A stretch of DNA of 64,000 nt from assembly GCF_042643485.1 (NCBI RefSeq), contig NZ_JBHRSJ010000012.1:372001-436000 (forward strand). The letters run 5' to 3'. Below are positions 8,920-17,436 of the stretch, one piece after another. Position 1 is the stretch's first letter, and each line of letters begins with the position of its first letter. A program made the translations under genes and the position numbers. The DNA comes from Azotobacter bryophylli (lineage in GTDB: Bacteria; Pseudomonadota; Gammaproteobacteria; Pseudomonadales; Pseudomonadaceae). Below the pieces are notes generated by a model. That model was not told the DNA's origin, did not search any database, and saw only the letters and a program-made list of their open reading frames with translations.

Positions 8920-8925
8920 TATAAT
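8920..8925 (+). promoter_or_regulatory. Putative sigma-70 -10 box for mtgA
   Basis: A perfect TATAAT 31 bases before the chosen mtgA start. No convincing -35 box is visible. Its position argues against the in-frame ATG at 8924, which would lie inside the -10 element. Confidence 0.5.
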
Positions 8926-8956
8926 GGCCCCCTCGATCGCTCCGGCCAAGCAACCC

Positions 8957-9652
8957 ATGCCCCGACTGCTCCTCCGCCTGCTCAAGCTGCTGTTCTGGTT
9001 CGTCGTCGGCTCGGCGCTTTTGGTGTTGGTGCTGCGCTGGGTGCCGCCGCCGGGCACGGCACTGATGGTCGAGCGCAAGCTGGAGTCCTGGGTCGACGAC
9101 CAGCCGATCGACCTGCAGCGCACCTGGCGGCCCTGGGCAGAGCTGCCGGACGACCTGAAGATGGCGGTGATCGCCGCCGAGGATCAGCAGTTCGCCCATC
9201 ACTGGGGCTTCGACGTCGACGCCATCCGCGCCGCCCTAGCGCACAACGAGCGCGGCGGCACGCTGCGCGGCGCCAGCACCCTCAGCCAGCAGGTGGCGAA
9301 GAACCTGTTCCTCTGGTCCGGGCGCAGCTGGCTGCGCAAGGGGCTCGAGGCCTGGTTCACCACCCTGATCGAGCTGTTCTGGCCCAAGCATCGGATTCTC
9401 GAGGTCTACCTGAACAGCGCCGAATGGGGCGACGGCATCTTCGGTGCGGAAGCGGCTGCGCGCCATCATTTCGGCGTGGGCGCCCCCTACCTGTCGGCCC
9501 GCCAGGCCAGCCTGCTCGCGGCCGTCCTGCCCAATCCGCGGCAGTGGAGCGCCGGCCGCCCGAGCGCCTACGTCAACCGCCGCGCCGGCTGGATCCATCG
9601 GCAGATGCGCCAGCTCGGCGGCAGTCATTATCTCGAGGAGCTGCGGGAATAA
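8957..9652 (+). CDS. mtgA: Monofunctional biosynthetic peptidoglycan transglycosylase MtgA
   Basis: A 231-residue GT51 glycosyltransferase with an N-terminal membrane anchor (about residues 5-28). The catalytic motif EDQQFAHHWGFD starts at about residue 75, followed by GASTLSQQVAKNLFLW and the NSAEWGDGIFGAEAAARHHFG block. It polymerises lipid II into glycan strands. I start it at ATG 8957, since family members begin right before the membrane helix and a TATAAT lies over the upstream ATG at 8924. No transpeptidase domain is present, as expected for MtgA. Confidence 0.93.
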   Translation: MPRLLLRLLKLLFWFVVGSALLVLVLRWVPPPGTALMVERKLESWVDDQPIDLQRTWRPWAELPDDLKMAVIAAEDQQFAHHWGFDVDAIRAALAHNERGGTLRGASTLSQQVAKNLFLWSGRSWLRKGLEAWFTTLIELFWPKHRILEVYLNSAEWGDGIFGAEAAARHHFGVGAPYLSARQASLLAAVLPNPRQWSAGRPSAYVNRRAGWIHRQMRQLGGSHYLEELRE

Positions 9653-9655
9653 AAA

Positions 9656-9680
9656 AACCGCGCCGAAGCGCGGTTCTTTC
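9656..9680. terminator. Bidirectional terminator between mtgA and rpoH
   Basis: A 7-bp stem (9656-9662 with 9669-9675) with a 6-base loop. It is preceded by a run of A and followed by TTCTTTC, so it can end both the plus-strand mtgA transcript and the minus-strand rpoH transcript. Confidence 0.85.
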
Positions 9681-9695
9681 GTGGAACGCCGGGCG

Positions 9696-10550
9696 TTACG
9701 CCGCGATCGAGCCCTTGAGCTTGTTCATGGCGTTCTTCTCCAGCTGGCGGATACGCTCGGCGGAGACGTTGTACTTGGCGGCCAGCTCGTGCAGCGTCGC
9801 CTTGTCCTCGGCCAGCCAGCGCTGGTAGAGAATGTCCCGGCTGCGCTCGTCGAGGCCTTCCAGCGCCTCGTGCAGACTGGCGGTCGAGCTGTCGCTCCAA
9901 TCGGCCTCCTCCAGCTGGCGGGCCGGATCGTAGCGATGGTCCTCCAGGTAGTACGCCGGGGACTGGAAGGCGTTGTCGTCGTCTGCATCGGCGGCCGGAT
10001 CGAACGCCATGTCCTGGCCGGTCAGGCGACTCTCCATCTCGCGCACCTCGCGCGCCTCGACACCCAGGCTCTCGGCCACGGCGTCGACCTCGGCGCTGCT
10101 CAGCCAGGACAGTCGCTTCTTCTGGCTGCGCAGGTTGAAGAACAACTTGCGCTGGGCCTTGGTGGTGGCCACCTTGACGATCCGCCAGTTGCGCAGGATG
10201 AACTCGTGGATCTCGGCCTTGATCCAGTGAACGGCGAAGGACACCAGGCGAACACCCATCTCCGGGTTGAAGCGCTTGACCGCCTTCATCAGCCCCACGT
10301 TGCCTTCCTGGATCAGGTCGGCCTGGGCCAGACCGTAGCCGGAATAGCTGCGGGCGATGTGTACGACGAAGCGCAGGTGCGCCAGCACCATCTGCCGCGC
10401 GGCGTCGAGGTCCTGATGGTAGTAGAGGCGGTCGGCCAGTTCGCGCTCCTGTTCCGGCGTCAGCATGGGAATGCTGTTGACCGAATGCACGTAGGCTTCC
10501 AGGTTGGCGCCGGGAGCCAGGGCATAGACAGGCTGCAAGGAATTGGTCAT
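9696..10550 (-). CDS. rpoH: RNA polymerase heat-shock sigma factor RpoH (sigma-32)
   Basis: A 284-residue sigma-70-family protein. Region 2 carries the core-binding DLIQEGNVGLMKAV and -10-recognition segments, the sigma-32-specific RpoH box (QRKLFFNLR) is near residues 133-141, and region 4 ends in the helix-turn-helix ATLHELAAKYNVSAERIRQLE. It directs heat-shock gene transcription. It lies downstream of ftsYEX on the same strand, as in most gammaproteobacteria, with its own promoter in the 101-base gap. A GGAGGG ribosome-binding site precedes the ATG. Confidence 0.97.
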   Translation of the reverse strand: MTNSLQPVYALAPGANLEAYVHSVNSIPMLTPEQERELADRLYYHQDLDAARQMVLAHLRFVVHIARSYSGYGLAQADLIQEGNVGLMKAVKRFNPEMGVRLVSFAVHWIKAEIHEFILRNWRIVKVATTKAQRKLFFNLRSQKKRLSWLSSAEVDAVAESLGVEAREVREMESRLTGQDMAFDPAADADDDNAFQSPAYYLEDHRYDPARQLEEADWSDSSTASLHEALEGLDERSRDILYQRWLAEDKATLHELAAKYNVSAERIRQLEKNAMNKLKGSIAA

Positions 10551-10579
10551 GCGAACCCTCCGATTTCAGAATTCAAAGC

Positions 10580-10607
10580 AGTGTAGCACTGGCCGATGGG
10601 ACTGCAA
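10580..10607 (-). promoter_or_regulatory. Putative sigma-70 promoter of rpoH
   Basis: On the minus strand, TTGCAG (10607-10602) and TACACT (10585-10580) are separated by 16 bases. The -10 is preceded by TGC, an extended -10 style. The start codon of rpoH lies 29 bases downstream of the -10. Confidence 0.6.
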
Positions 10608-10651
10608 GTTCCCGTAAAAATTCCGTTACACCTGCCTTGACAGCCCGCTCC

Positions 10652-11668
10652 TCAGCGCGGCGCCAGCTCGCGGAGATGGCGCGCCACCGCCAGCCAGGCG
10701 CCGATGTAGCCGAGCAGGATGGCGCCCGCCATCAATGAGAGGCCATCCTCGAGGGGCACCCCGGCGAGGGCGAAATCGCTGCCGTAGAGACCGGCAAGCC
10801 GCACCACCGCCTGGTTCAGCCAGTCGAGCCCGTAGACCAGCACCAGCCAGGCCAGCAGGCCGGCGCCGAAGCCGTAGAGGGCGCCCATATAAAGGAAGGG
10901 GCGACGCACGTAGCTGTCGGTGCCGCCGACCAGCTTGATCACCTCGATCTCGCTGCGGCGGTTCTCGATGTGCAGGCGGATGGTGTTGCCGATCACCAGC
11001 AGCAGCGCCAGCACCAGCAGCACGGCAAGGCCGAAGATGAAGCGCTCGCCGAGACCGAGGATGGCGCCGAGACGCTCGACCCAGAGCAGGTCGAGCTGGG
11101 CCTGCTGCACCCCGGGCAGTTCGGCGAGATGCTGGCGCAGGGACTCGAGGCCGGCCTTGTCGATCTGCTTCGGCGTGACCAGGATCACCCCGGGCAGCGG
11201 ATTCTCCGGCAGTTCCTTCAGCGCCTCGCCGAGCCCGGCCTGCTGCTCCAGCTCCGCCAGGGCCTGCTCCCGGCTGACCCAGTCGGCCGCCGCCACGTCG
11301 GGCCGCTCGGCGATCTGCGCGCGCAGCCGCTCGCCCTCGGCGTTGTCGACGTCCAGCTGCATGAACAGCGAGATCTGCGCCGCCCGCTGCCAGGAGCCGC
11401 CGAGGCGCTCGACGTTGTCCAGCAGCAGCGACAGCCCCATGGGCAGGCTGAGGGCGATGGCCATCACCAGGCAGGTGAAGAAGCTGCCGATGGGCTGCCG
11501 CCCCAGCCGGCGCAGGCTGTCGGCGAGGCTGGCGCGATGGCTGTCGAGCCAGGACAGCAGCAGGGTGGAGAAATCCGGCTCGTTGGCCGGGCGCTTGTCG
11601 TTCGGCTTCTTCGGCAGAACGCCGGCCCGTTCGGAGACCCGTGACGGCGGGACAGGCGTGTTACTCAT
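10652..11668 (-). CDS. ftsX: Cell division protein FtsX
   Basis: A 338-residue permease-like partner of FtsE. A charged cytoplasmic N-terminus (1-60) is followed by one membrane helix (about 62-85), a periplasmic loop (about 90-200) that in other bacteria activates amidase regulators such as EnvC, and three more helices. The FtsX motif IENRRSEIEVIKLVGGT precedes the last helices. FtsEX couples ATP hydrolysis to septal peptidoglycan cleavage. Its ATG overlaps the ftsE stop. Confidence 0.96.
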   Translation of the reverse strand: MSNTPVPPSRVSERAGVLPKKPNDKRPANEPDFSTLLLSWLDSHRASLADSLRRLGRQPIGSFFTCLVMAIALSLPMGLSLLLDNVERLGGSWQRAAQISLFMQLDVDNAEGERLRAQIAERPDVAAADWVSREQALAELEQQAGLGEALKELPENPLPGVILVTPKQIDKAGLESLRQHLAELPGVQQAQLDLLWVERLGAILGLGERFIFGLAVLLVLALLLVIGNTIRLHIENRRSEIEVIKLVGGTDSYVRRPFLYMGALYGFGAGLLAWLVLVYGLDWLNQAVVRLAGLYGSDFALAGVPLEDGLSLMAGAILLGYIGAWLAVARHLRELAPR

Positions 11669-12336
11669 CAGGCGGCTTCCCCGTCGCCGATCAGGCGACC
11701 GCGTTGCAAGGTGAGCAGGCGATGGCGCATACGCGCGATCAGCGCCAGGTCGTGGCTGGCGATCAGCACGGTGGTGCCGAGACGGTTGATGTCCTCGAAC
11801 ACGCTCATGATCTCCGCGGCCAGGCGCGGGTCGAGGTTGCCGGTCGGCTCGTCCGCCAGCAGCAGGGCCGGCTGGTGGACCACCGCCCGGGCGATGCCGA
11901 CCCGCTGCTGCTGGCCGGTGGAAAGATCGGCCGGGAAATGCTCGGCCTTGTCCTTGAGGCTGACCCGCTCCAGGGCGAGCAGGGTACGCTTGGCGATCTC
12001 GTCCTTGCCCATGCCGAGGATCTTCAGCGGCAGGGCGACGTTGTCGAACACGCTGCGGTCGAACAGCAGTTGGTGGTTCTGGAACACCACGCCGATCTGC
12101 CGGCGCAGGAAAGGAATCTGCGCAGTGGTGATGCTCGACAGGTCCTGCCCGGCGAGCAGCAGCTTGCCGCTGGTCGGGCGCTCCATGGCCAACAGCAGGC
12201 GCAGCATGGTGCTCTTGCCGGCCCCGGAATGCCCGGTGACGAAGATGAACTCGCCGCGGCGCACGTGGAAGGACAGCTCGTGCAGCCCGACGTGACCGTT
12301 GGGGTAACGCTTGCCGACCTGTTCGAAGCGGATCAT
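11668..12336 (-). CDS. ftsE: Cell division ATP-binding protein FtsE
   Basis: A 222-residue ABC ATPase: Walker A (GHSGAGKST) at residues 35-43, signature LSTGQQQR, Walker B (LLLADEPTGNLD) and switch His (ASHD). Partner of FtsX at the divisome. It sits 12 bases after ftsY and overlaps ftsX by one base, in the conserved ftsYEX operon. Confidence 0.97.
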   Translation of the reverse strand: MIRFEQVGKRYPNGHVGLHELSFHVRRGEFIFVTGHSGAGKSTMLRLLLAMERPTSGKLLLAGQDLSSITTAQIPFLRRQIGVVFQNHQLLFDRSVFDNVALPLKILGMGKDEIAKRTLLALERVSLKDKAEHFPADLSTGQQQRVGIARAVVHQPALLLADEPTGNLDPRLAAEIMSVFEDINRLGTTVLIASHDLALIARMRHRLLTLQRGRLIGDGEAA

Positions 12337-12348
12337 CGCGGGACGTTC

Positions 12349-13737
12349 CTATTTCTCGGAGAACAGCGCACGGACGAACTCGTCGGCGGCGAAGTCGCGC
12401 AGATCGTCAATGCCCTCGCCGACGCCGATGTAGCGGATCGGCAGGCCGAACTGCTTGGCCAGGGCGAAGATCACCCCGCCCTTGGCGGTGCCGTCCAGCT
12501 TGGTCAGGGCCAGGCCGCTGAGCTCCACCGCCTGGTTGAACTGGCGGGTCTGGTTGATCGCGTTCTGCCCGGTGCCGGCATCCAGCACCAGCAGCACCTC
12601 GTGGGGCGCCGTCTCGTCCAGCTTGCCGATCACCCGACGGACCTTCTTCAGCTCCTCCATGAGGTTGTCCTTGGTGTGCAGACGACCGGCGGTGTCGGCG
12701 ATCAGCACGTCGATGCCGCGCGACTTGGCGGCCTGCACCGCGTCGAAGATCACCGAGGCGGAGTCGGCACCAGTGTGCTGGGCGATCACCGCGATGTTGT
12801 TGCGCTCGCCCCACACCTGCAGCTGCTCGACGGCGGCGGCGCGGAAGGTGTCGCCGGCGGCGAGCATGACCTTCTTGCCCTCCAGCTGCAGCTTCTTGGC
12901 CAGCTTGCCGATGGTGGTGGTCTTGCCGACGCCGTTCACGCCCACCACCAGGATCACGTAGGGCTGGCGCTGGCCGTCGATCACCAGCGGCTGCTCGACC
13001 GGCCGCAGCATAGCCGCCAGTTCCTCCTGCAGGGCCTTGTACAGCGCGTCGCTGTCGGCCAGTTCCTTGCGCGCCACGCGGCGGGTCAGGCTCTGGATGA
13101 TCGCGGTGGTGGCCTCGACGCCGACGTCGGCGGTGAGCAGGCGGGTCTCCAGCTCGTCGAGCAGGTCGTCGTCGATCGCCTTCTTGCCGAGGAACAGGCT
13201 GGCCATGCCCTCGCCGAGGCTGGCGCTGGTCTTGGCCAACCCCTGCTTGAGACGGGCGAAGAAGCCGAGCTTGCCGTTCTCCTTGGCTGGTTGCGGCGCC
13301 GGCTCAGGCTCCTCGACCGGCACCGGCTCCTCGGCCGGCGGCGCCTCTTCCGGAACCGGCTCGGGAGCCGGCTGCGGCGCGCTCTCGACACCGCGCAGGC
13401 GGGCGAAGAAGCCGAGCTTCGGCTTCTCCTCCCGGTCGTCGTCGACTGCCTCGGCTTCGGCCTCGACCGCTTCCGGTTCGGGCTCAGGCTCGGGCTGCGC
13501 CTCGATCACCGGCTCGACCTCGGGTAGCGCTTCGGCCACCACCTCGGGCTGCGGCGGCTCGAAGGCCTCGGGCTGCGACTCGGGTAGGGTCTGCTCGGCG
13601 ACCGCTGCGCTGGCTGACTCGGCGGCTTCCGGCTGGGGCTCGGCCTTGGGCGCCTGCTTCTTGCGGAACCAGCCGAACAGGCCTTTCTTCTCGCCGGCTT
13701 CGGCCGGCGCCTTCTTGTCGTCGTTCGAACCAAACAT
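12349..13737 (-). CDS. ftsY: Signal recognition particle receptor FtsY
   Basis: A 462-residue SRP receptor GTPase. An acidic, Pro/Glu-rich A domain (about 1-170) is followed by the N domain (about 175-255) and the G domain, with G1 GVNGVGKTTT at 266-275, then DTAGR and TKLDG. It docks ribosome-SRP complexes at the inner membrane. The A domain contains three similar basic-aromatic segments: GLFGWFRKK (19-27), KLGFFARLR (107-115) and KLGFFARLK (156-164). The last precedes the NG core and resembles the known lipid-binding helix, so the others may be extra membrane anchors. Confidence 0.97.
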   Translation of the reverse strand: MFGSNDDKKAPAEAGEKKGLFGWFRKKQAPKAEPQPEAAESASAAVAEQTLPESQPEAFEPPQPEVVAEALPEVEPVIEAQPEPEPEPEAVEAEAEAVDDDREEKPKLGFFARLRGVESAPQPAPEPVPEEAPPAEEPVPVEEPEPAPQPAKENGKLGFFARLKQGLAKTSASLGEGMASLFLGKKAIDDDLLDELETRLLTADVGVEATTAIIQSLTRRVARKELADSDALYKALQEELAAMLRPVEQPLVIDGQRQPYVILVVGVNGVGKTTTIGKLAKKLQLEGKKVMLAAGDTFRAAAVEQLQVWGERNNIAVIAQHTGADSASVIFDAVQAAKSRGIDVLIADTAGRLHTKDNLMEELKKVRRVIGKLDETAPHEVLLVLDAGTGQNAINQTRQFNQAVELSGLALTKLDGTAKGGVIFALAKQFGLPIRYIGVGEGIDDLRDFAADEFVRALFSEK

Positions 13738-13798
13738 AAAGACGGCTTTCTCAAGGGTCGGAAAGGCCGGCGGGCTTGGCCGCCGGCGAAAGACGGGT

Positions 13799-13828
13799 AT
13801 CCTAGCACCTCCCCGGCCGCCGGGCTAA
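13799..13828 (-). promoter_or_regulatory. Putative ftsY promoter
   Basis: On the minus strand, a TGC-preceded TAGGAT (-10, 13804-13799) has a weak TTAGCC about 18 bases upstream (13828-13823). A GC-rich 8-bp stem-loop (13766-13787) lies in the leader between it and the ftsY start. Confidence 0.4.
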
Positions 13829-13859
13829 GCTCGCAGGCCGTCCGACAGGTGCCGAATCG

Positions 13860-15215
13860 ATGAATGTGATCGCCCGCCATGCCGCCGGCCTGCTCCTCGG
13901 CATGTTCTGCATGCCGCTGGCCGCGCTGGCCGCCGAACCGCAACCGACCCACGAATTCCAGCTGGACAACGGCCTCAAGGTCGTCGTCCGCGAGGATCAC
14001 CGCGCCCCCGTGGTGGTTTCCCAGCTCTGGTACAAGGTCGGCTCCAGCTACGAGACGCCGAGCCAGACCGGTCTGTCCCACGCCCTCGAGCACATGATGT
14101 TCAAGGGCAGCCGCAAGCTCGGCCCCGGCGAGTCCTCGCACATCCTGCGCGAGCTCGGCGCCGAGGAGAACGCCTTCACCAGCGACGACTACACCGCCTA
14201 CTACCAGGTGCTGGCCCGCGACCGCCTGCCGGTGGCCTTCGAGCTGGAAGCCGACCGCCTGGCCAGCCTGCGCCTGCCGCCGGACGAGTTCGCCCGCGAG
14301 ATCGAGGTGATCAAGGAAGAGCGCCGCCTGCGCACCGACGATCAGCCCAGCGCGCTGGCCTACGAGCGTTTCTCGGCCCTGGCCCATCCGGCCAGCGGCT
14401 ACCACAACCCGACCATCGGCTGGATGGCCGACCTGCAGCGGATGAAGGTCGAGGACCTGCGCACCTGGTACCAGACCTGGTACGTGCCGAACAACGCCAC
14501 CCTGGTGGTGGTCGGCGACGTCACCGGCGACGAGGTGAAGACCCTCGCCCAGCACTACTTCGGCGGCATTCCGGCGCGTCCGGTGCCGACCGCCAAGCGC
14601 CCGCTGGAGCTGGCCGAACCCGGCGAGCGGCGCATCGAGCTGAAGCTCAAGACCCAGCTGCCGAGCCTGGTCTACGGCTTCAACGTGCCGGGCCTGGCGA
14701 CCACCGACAATCCCCGCGAGGTGCAGGCGCTGCGGCTGATCGGCGCCCTGCTCGACGGCGGCTACAGCGCGCGCATCCCCTCGCGCCTGGTGCGCGGCCA
14801 GGAACTGGTGGCCGACGCCGGCGCCGGGTACGAGGCCTACACCCGCGGCGACAGCCTGTTCGTCATCAGCGCCACGCCCAACGTGCAGAAGGGCCATACC
14901 CTGAAGGACGTCGAGGCCGGCCTCTGGCCGCTGCTCGACGAGCTGAAGAACGCCCCCCCCAGCGCCGAGGAACTGGAGCGGGTCCGCGCCCAGGTCATCG
15001 CCGGCCTGGTCTACGAGCGGGACTCCATCACCCAGCAGGCCACCACCATCGGCCAGCTGGAAAGCGTCGGCCTGTCCTGGCGCCTGATGGACGAGGAACT
15101 GGCGGCCCTGGAAGCGGTGACCCCGGAAGACATCCAGGCGGCGGCCCGCCGCTACTTCACCCCGTCGCGCCTGTCCGTCGCCCACATCCTGCCGGAGGAG
15201 ACCCACCATGACTGA
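13860..15215 (+). CDS. M16 family zinc peptidase (catalytic member)
   Basis: A 451-residue pitrilysin/insulinase-type protease with a signal peptide (cleavage near residue 25). The inverted zinc motif HxxEH is intact at His74, Glu77 and His78. Two M16 domains follow, with the typical FSSDDYTAYY-like substrate wall and ending in an RYFTPSRLSVA segment. It is probably periplasmic. The next gene overlaps by 8 bases and encodes a related protein without the zinc motif, so the pair probably forms a heterodimer in the manner of mitochondrial processing peptidase. Confidence 0.9.
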   Translation: MNVIARHAAGLLLGMFCMPLAALAAEPQPTHEFQLDNGLKVVVREDHRAPVVVSQLWYKVGSSYETPSQTGLSHALEHMMFKGSRKLGPGESSHILRELGAEENAFTSDDYTAYYQVLARDRLPVAFELEADRLASLRLPPDEFAREIEVIKEERRLRTDDQPSALAYERFSALAHPASGYHNPTIGWMADLQRMKVEDLRTWYQTWYVPNNATLVVVGDVTGDEVKTLAQHYFGGIPARPVPTAKRPLELAEPGERRIELKLKTQLPSLVYGFNVPGLATTDNPREVQALRLIGALLDGGYSARIPSRLVRGQELVADAGAGYEAYTRGDSLFVISATPNVQKGHTLKDVEAGLWPLLDELKNAPPSAEELERVRAQVIAGLVYERDSITQQATTIGQLESVGLSWRLMDEELAALEAVTPEDIQAAARRYFTPSRLSVAHILPEETHHD

Positions 15216-16692
15216 GCGCAGCCCCCTGCGCTACGGCCTACTTGGCCTGGCCCTGCTGCTTCTGATCGGCGCCCTCGTCTGGCTCGCCCAGCGTGCGCCG
15301 CAGACCGCGGCGCCCACCACCTCGGCCCCCGCCGGCGCGCCCAGGCTGGAATCCCTGGCCGGCATCAACGGCAAGCCCGCCCACCGCGCCCTCGACATCC
15401 AGAGTTGGCGCACCGCCGAGGGCGCCAAGGTGCTGTTCGTCGAGGCCCGCCAGTTGCCGATGTTCGACCTGCGCCTGACCTTCGCCGCCGGCAGCAGCCA
15501 GGACGGCGGCACGCCCGGCCTGGCCCTGCTGACCAACGCCATGCTCAACGAGGGCGTGCCCGGCAAGGACACCACCGCCATCGCCGAGGGCTTCGAAGGC
15601 CTCGGCGCGCAGTTCGGCAACGGCGCCTACCGCGACATGGCGCTCGCCAGCCTGCGCAGCCTGAGCGATCCGGACAAGCGCGAGCCGGCGCTGCAGCTGT
15701 TCCGCCAGGTGGTCGGCCAGCCGACCTTCCCCGAGGACGCCCTGGTGCGGATCAAGAACCAGCTGCTGGCCGGCTTCGAGCTGCAGAAGCAGAACCCCGG
15801 CAAGCTGGCCAGCCTGGAGCTCAACCGCCAGCTGTTCGGCCAGCACCCCTACGCCCATCCCAGCGACGGCGACGCCCAGTCGATTCCGGGCATCACCCGG
15901 GCTCAGCTCGCCGCCTTCCACGCCAAGGCCTACGCCGCCGGCAACGCGGTCATCGCCCTGGTCGGCGACCTCTCCCGAGCGGAAGCCGAGGCACTGGCCG
16001 CGCAGGTTTCCGCCGCGCTGCCGGCGGGACCGGCGCTGGCCAAGCCGGCCCAGCCCGAAGCGCCCAAGCCGGGCCAGAAACACATCGAGTACCCCTCGGC
16101 GCAGACCCACCTGATGCTCGCCCAACTCGGCATCGCCCGCGACGACCCGGACTACGCCGCGCTCTACCTGGGCAACCAGATCCTCGGCGGCGGCGGCTTC
16201 GGCACCCGGCTGATGGAGGAAGTGCGGGAGAAGCGCGGGCTGACCTACGGGATCTACTCCACCTTCACCCCGATGCAGGTGCGCGGCCCCTTCATGATCA
16301 ACCTGCAGACCCGCGCCGACTACAGCGCCGGGGCCCTGGAGCTGGTGCAGAAGCTGGTGCGCGACTTCCTCGCCCAGGGGCCGAGCCAGGAGGAACTGGA
16401 CAAGGCCAAGCGCGAGGTGGCCGGCAGCTTCCCGCTGTCCACCGCGAGCAACGCCGACATCGTCGGCCAGCTCGGCGCCATCGGCTTCTACGACCTGCCG
16501 CTGAACCACCTGGAGCTGTTCCTGCAGCAGGTCCAGGCGCTCACCGTCGAGCAGGTCAGGACGGCGATGGCCAGGCACATCGACCCGGACGGCTTCGTCA
16601 TCGTCAGCGCCGGCCCGACGGTGGCGCAGCAACCGCTGCCGCCGCCGACCGGGGCGGCCAAGCAACCCGTCACCGCCGTACCGGAGCACTGA
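15208..16692 (+). CDS. M16 family peptidase-like protein lacking the zinc motif
   Basis: A 494-residue M16-fold protein with an N-terminal hydrophobic anchor or signal segment (about residues 9-24). At the place of HxxEH it has TPGLALLTNAML, so it cannot bind zinc in the usual way. The C-terminal FGTRLMEEVREKRGLTYG signature of the family's second domain is kept. The inferred role is the substrate-recognition subunit for the upstream catalytic protein, whose gene it overlaps by 8 bases. Confidence 0.88.
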   Translation: MTERSPLRYGLLGLALLLLIGALVWLAQRAPQTAAPTTSAPAGAPRLESLAGINGKPAHRALDIQSWRTAEGAKVLFVEARQLPMFDLRLTFAAGSSQDGGTPGLALLTNAMLNEGVPGKDTTAIAEGFEGLGAQFGNGAYRDMALASLRSLSDPDKREPALQLFRQVVGQPTFPEDALVRIKNQLLAGFELQKQNPGKLASLELNRQLFGQHPYAHPSDGDAQSIPGITRAQLAAFHAKAYAAGNAVIALVGDLSRAEAEALAAQVSAALPAGPALAKPAQPEAPKPGQKHIEYPSAQTHLMLAQLGIARDDPDYAALYLGNQILGGGGFGTRLMEEVREKRGLTYGIYSTFTPMQVRGPFMINLQTRADYSAGALELVQKLVRDFLAQGPSQEELDKAKREVAGSFPLSTASNADIVGQLGAIGFYDLPLNHLELFLQQVQALTVEQVRTAMARHIDPDGFVIVSAGPTVAQQPLPPPTGAAKQPVTAVPEH

Positions 16693-17298
16693 ATGCGCCA
16701 GCGTCCCCAACCGCAACGCACGGCCGCCCGTCCCCACGGCGGCCAGGGCCAGCTGCGCATCATCGGCGGCGAGTGGCGCTCGCGCCGTTTCGCCTTCCCC
16801 GAGGGGCCGGGCCTGCGCCCGACCCCCGACCGGGTACGCGAGACCCTGTTCAACTGGCTGGCGCCCTACGTCGAGGGTGCCCGCGTGCTCGATCCCTTCG
16901 CCGGCAGCGGCGCGCTCTATCTGGAAGCGCTGTCGCGGGGCGCCGGCGAAGCTCTGGCCCTGGACCTCAACGGCGAGGCGGTCGCCAGCCTGCGCCGGCA
17001 CCTGGACAGTCTGCGCTGTGCCAACGGCCGGCTGCTGCAGGCCGATGCCCTCCGCCACCTGGCCGACCAGACGCCGGCCCCCTTCGACCTGGTATTCCTC
17101 GACCCGCCGTTCAACCGCGATCTGCTGGCGCCCGTCTGCCGGCTGCTGGAGGAGCGCGGCTGGCTGGCCGGCGGAGCCTGGATCTACACTGAGAGCGAGA
17201 CCCCGCCCTCCAGCCTCGGCCTGCCCGGCAACTGGCGTCTGCACCGGGAGAAGAAGGCCGGCCAGGTGTACTACGCACTGTGGCAGAGAAACGCCTGA
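16693..17298 (+). CDS. rsmD: 16S rRNA (guanine(966)-N2)-methyltransferase RsmD
   Basis: A 201-residue SAM methyltransferase that modifies G966 of 16S rRNA. It has the family's N-terminal LRIIGGEWRSRRF, the RPTPDRVRETLFNWL segment, SAM motif LDPFAGSGAL (about 65-74) and catalytic motif FLDPPF. ATG 16693 directly follows the stop of the M16 gene, so it is translationally linked. Confidence 0.96.
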   Translation: MRQRPQPQRTAARPHGGQGQLRIIGGEWRSRRFAFPEGPGLRPTPDRVRETLFNWLAPYVEGARVLDPFAGSGALYLEALSRGAGEALALDLNGEAVASLRRHLDSLRCANGRLLQADALRHLADQTPAPFDLVFLDPPFNRDLLAPVCRLLEERGWLAGGAWIYTESETPPSSLGLPGNWRLHREKKAGQVYYALWQRNA

Positions 17299-17436
17299 CG
17301 TCAGCCTGGTCGCGGGGAGCGGCGGCGGATTCGTCCGTCTGACGGGGCCGAACGGCGAAGACGTCCGGCTCCTCCCCAGAGCAACCGCGTGGACCGGGCC
17401 GATCCAGGCCCCATGCCGCTCGACCAGGGCAAGCCC

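Noticed and set aside
11641..13527. A 628-codon plus-strand frame opposite ftsE and ftsY
   Set aside because: Antisense shadow with Leu/Gln/Gly-rich composition; the minus-strand genes have full conserved motifs.
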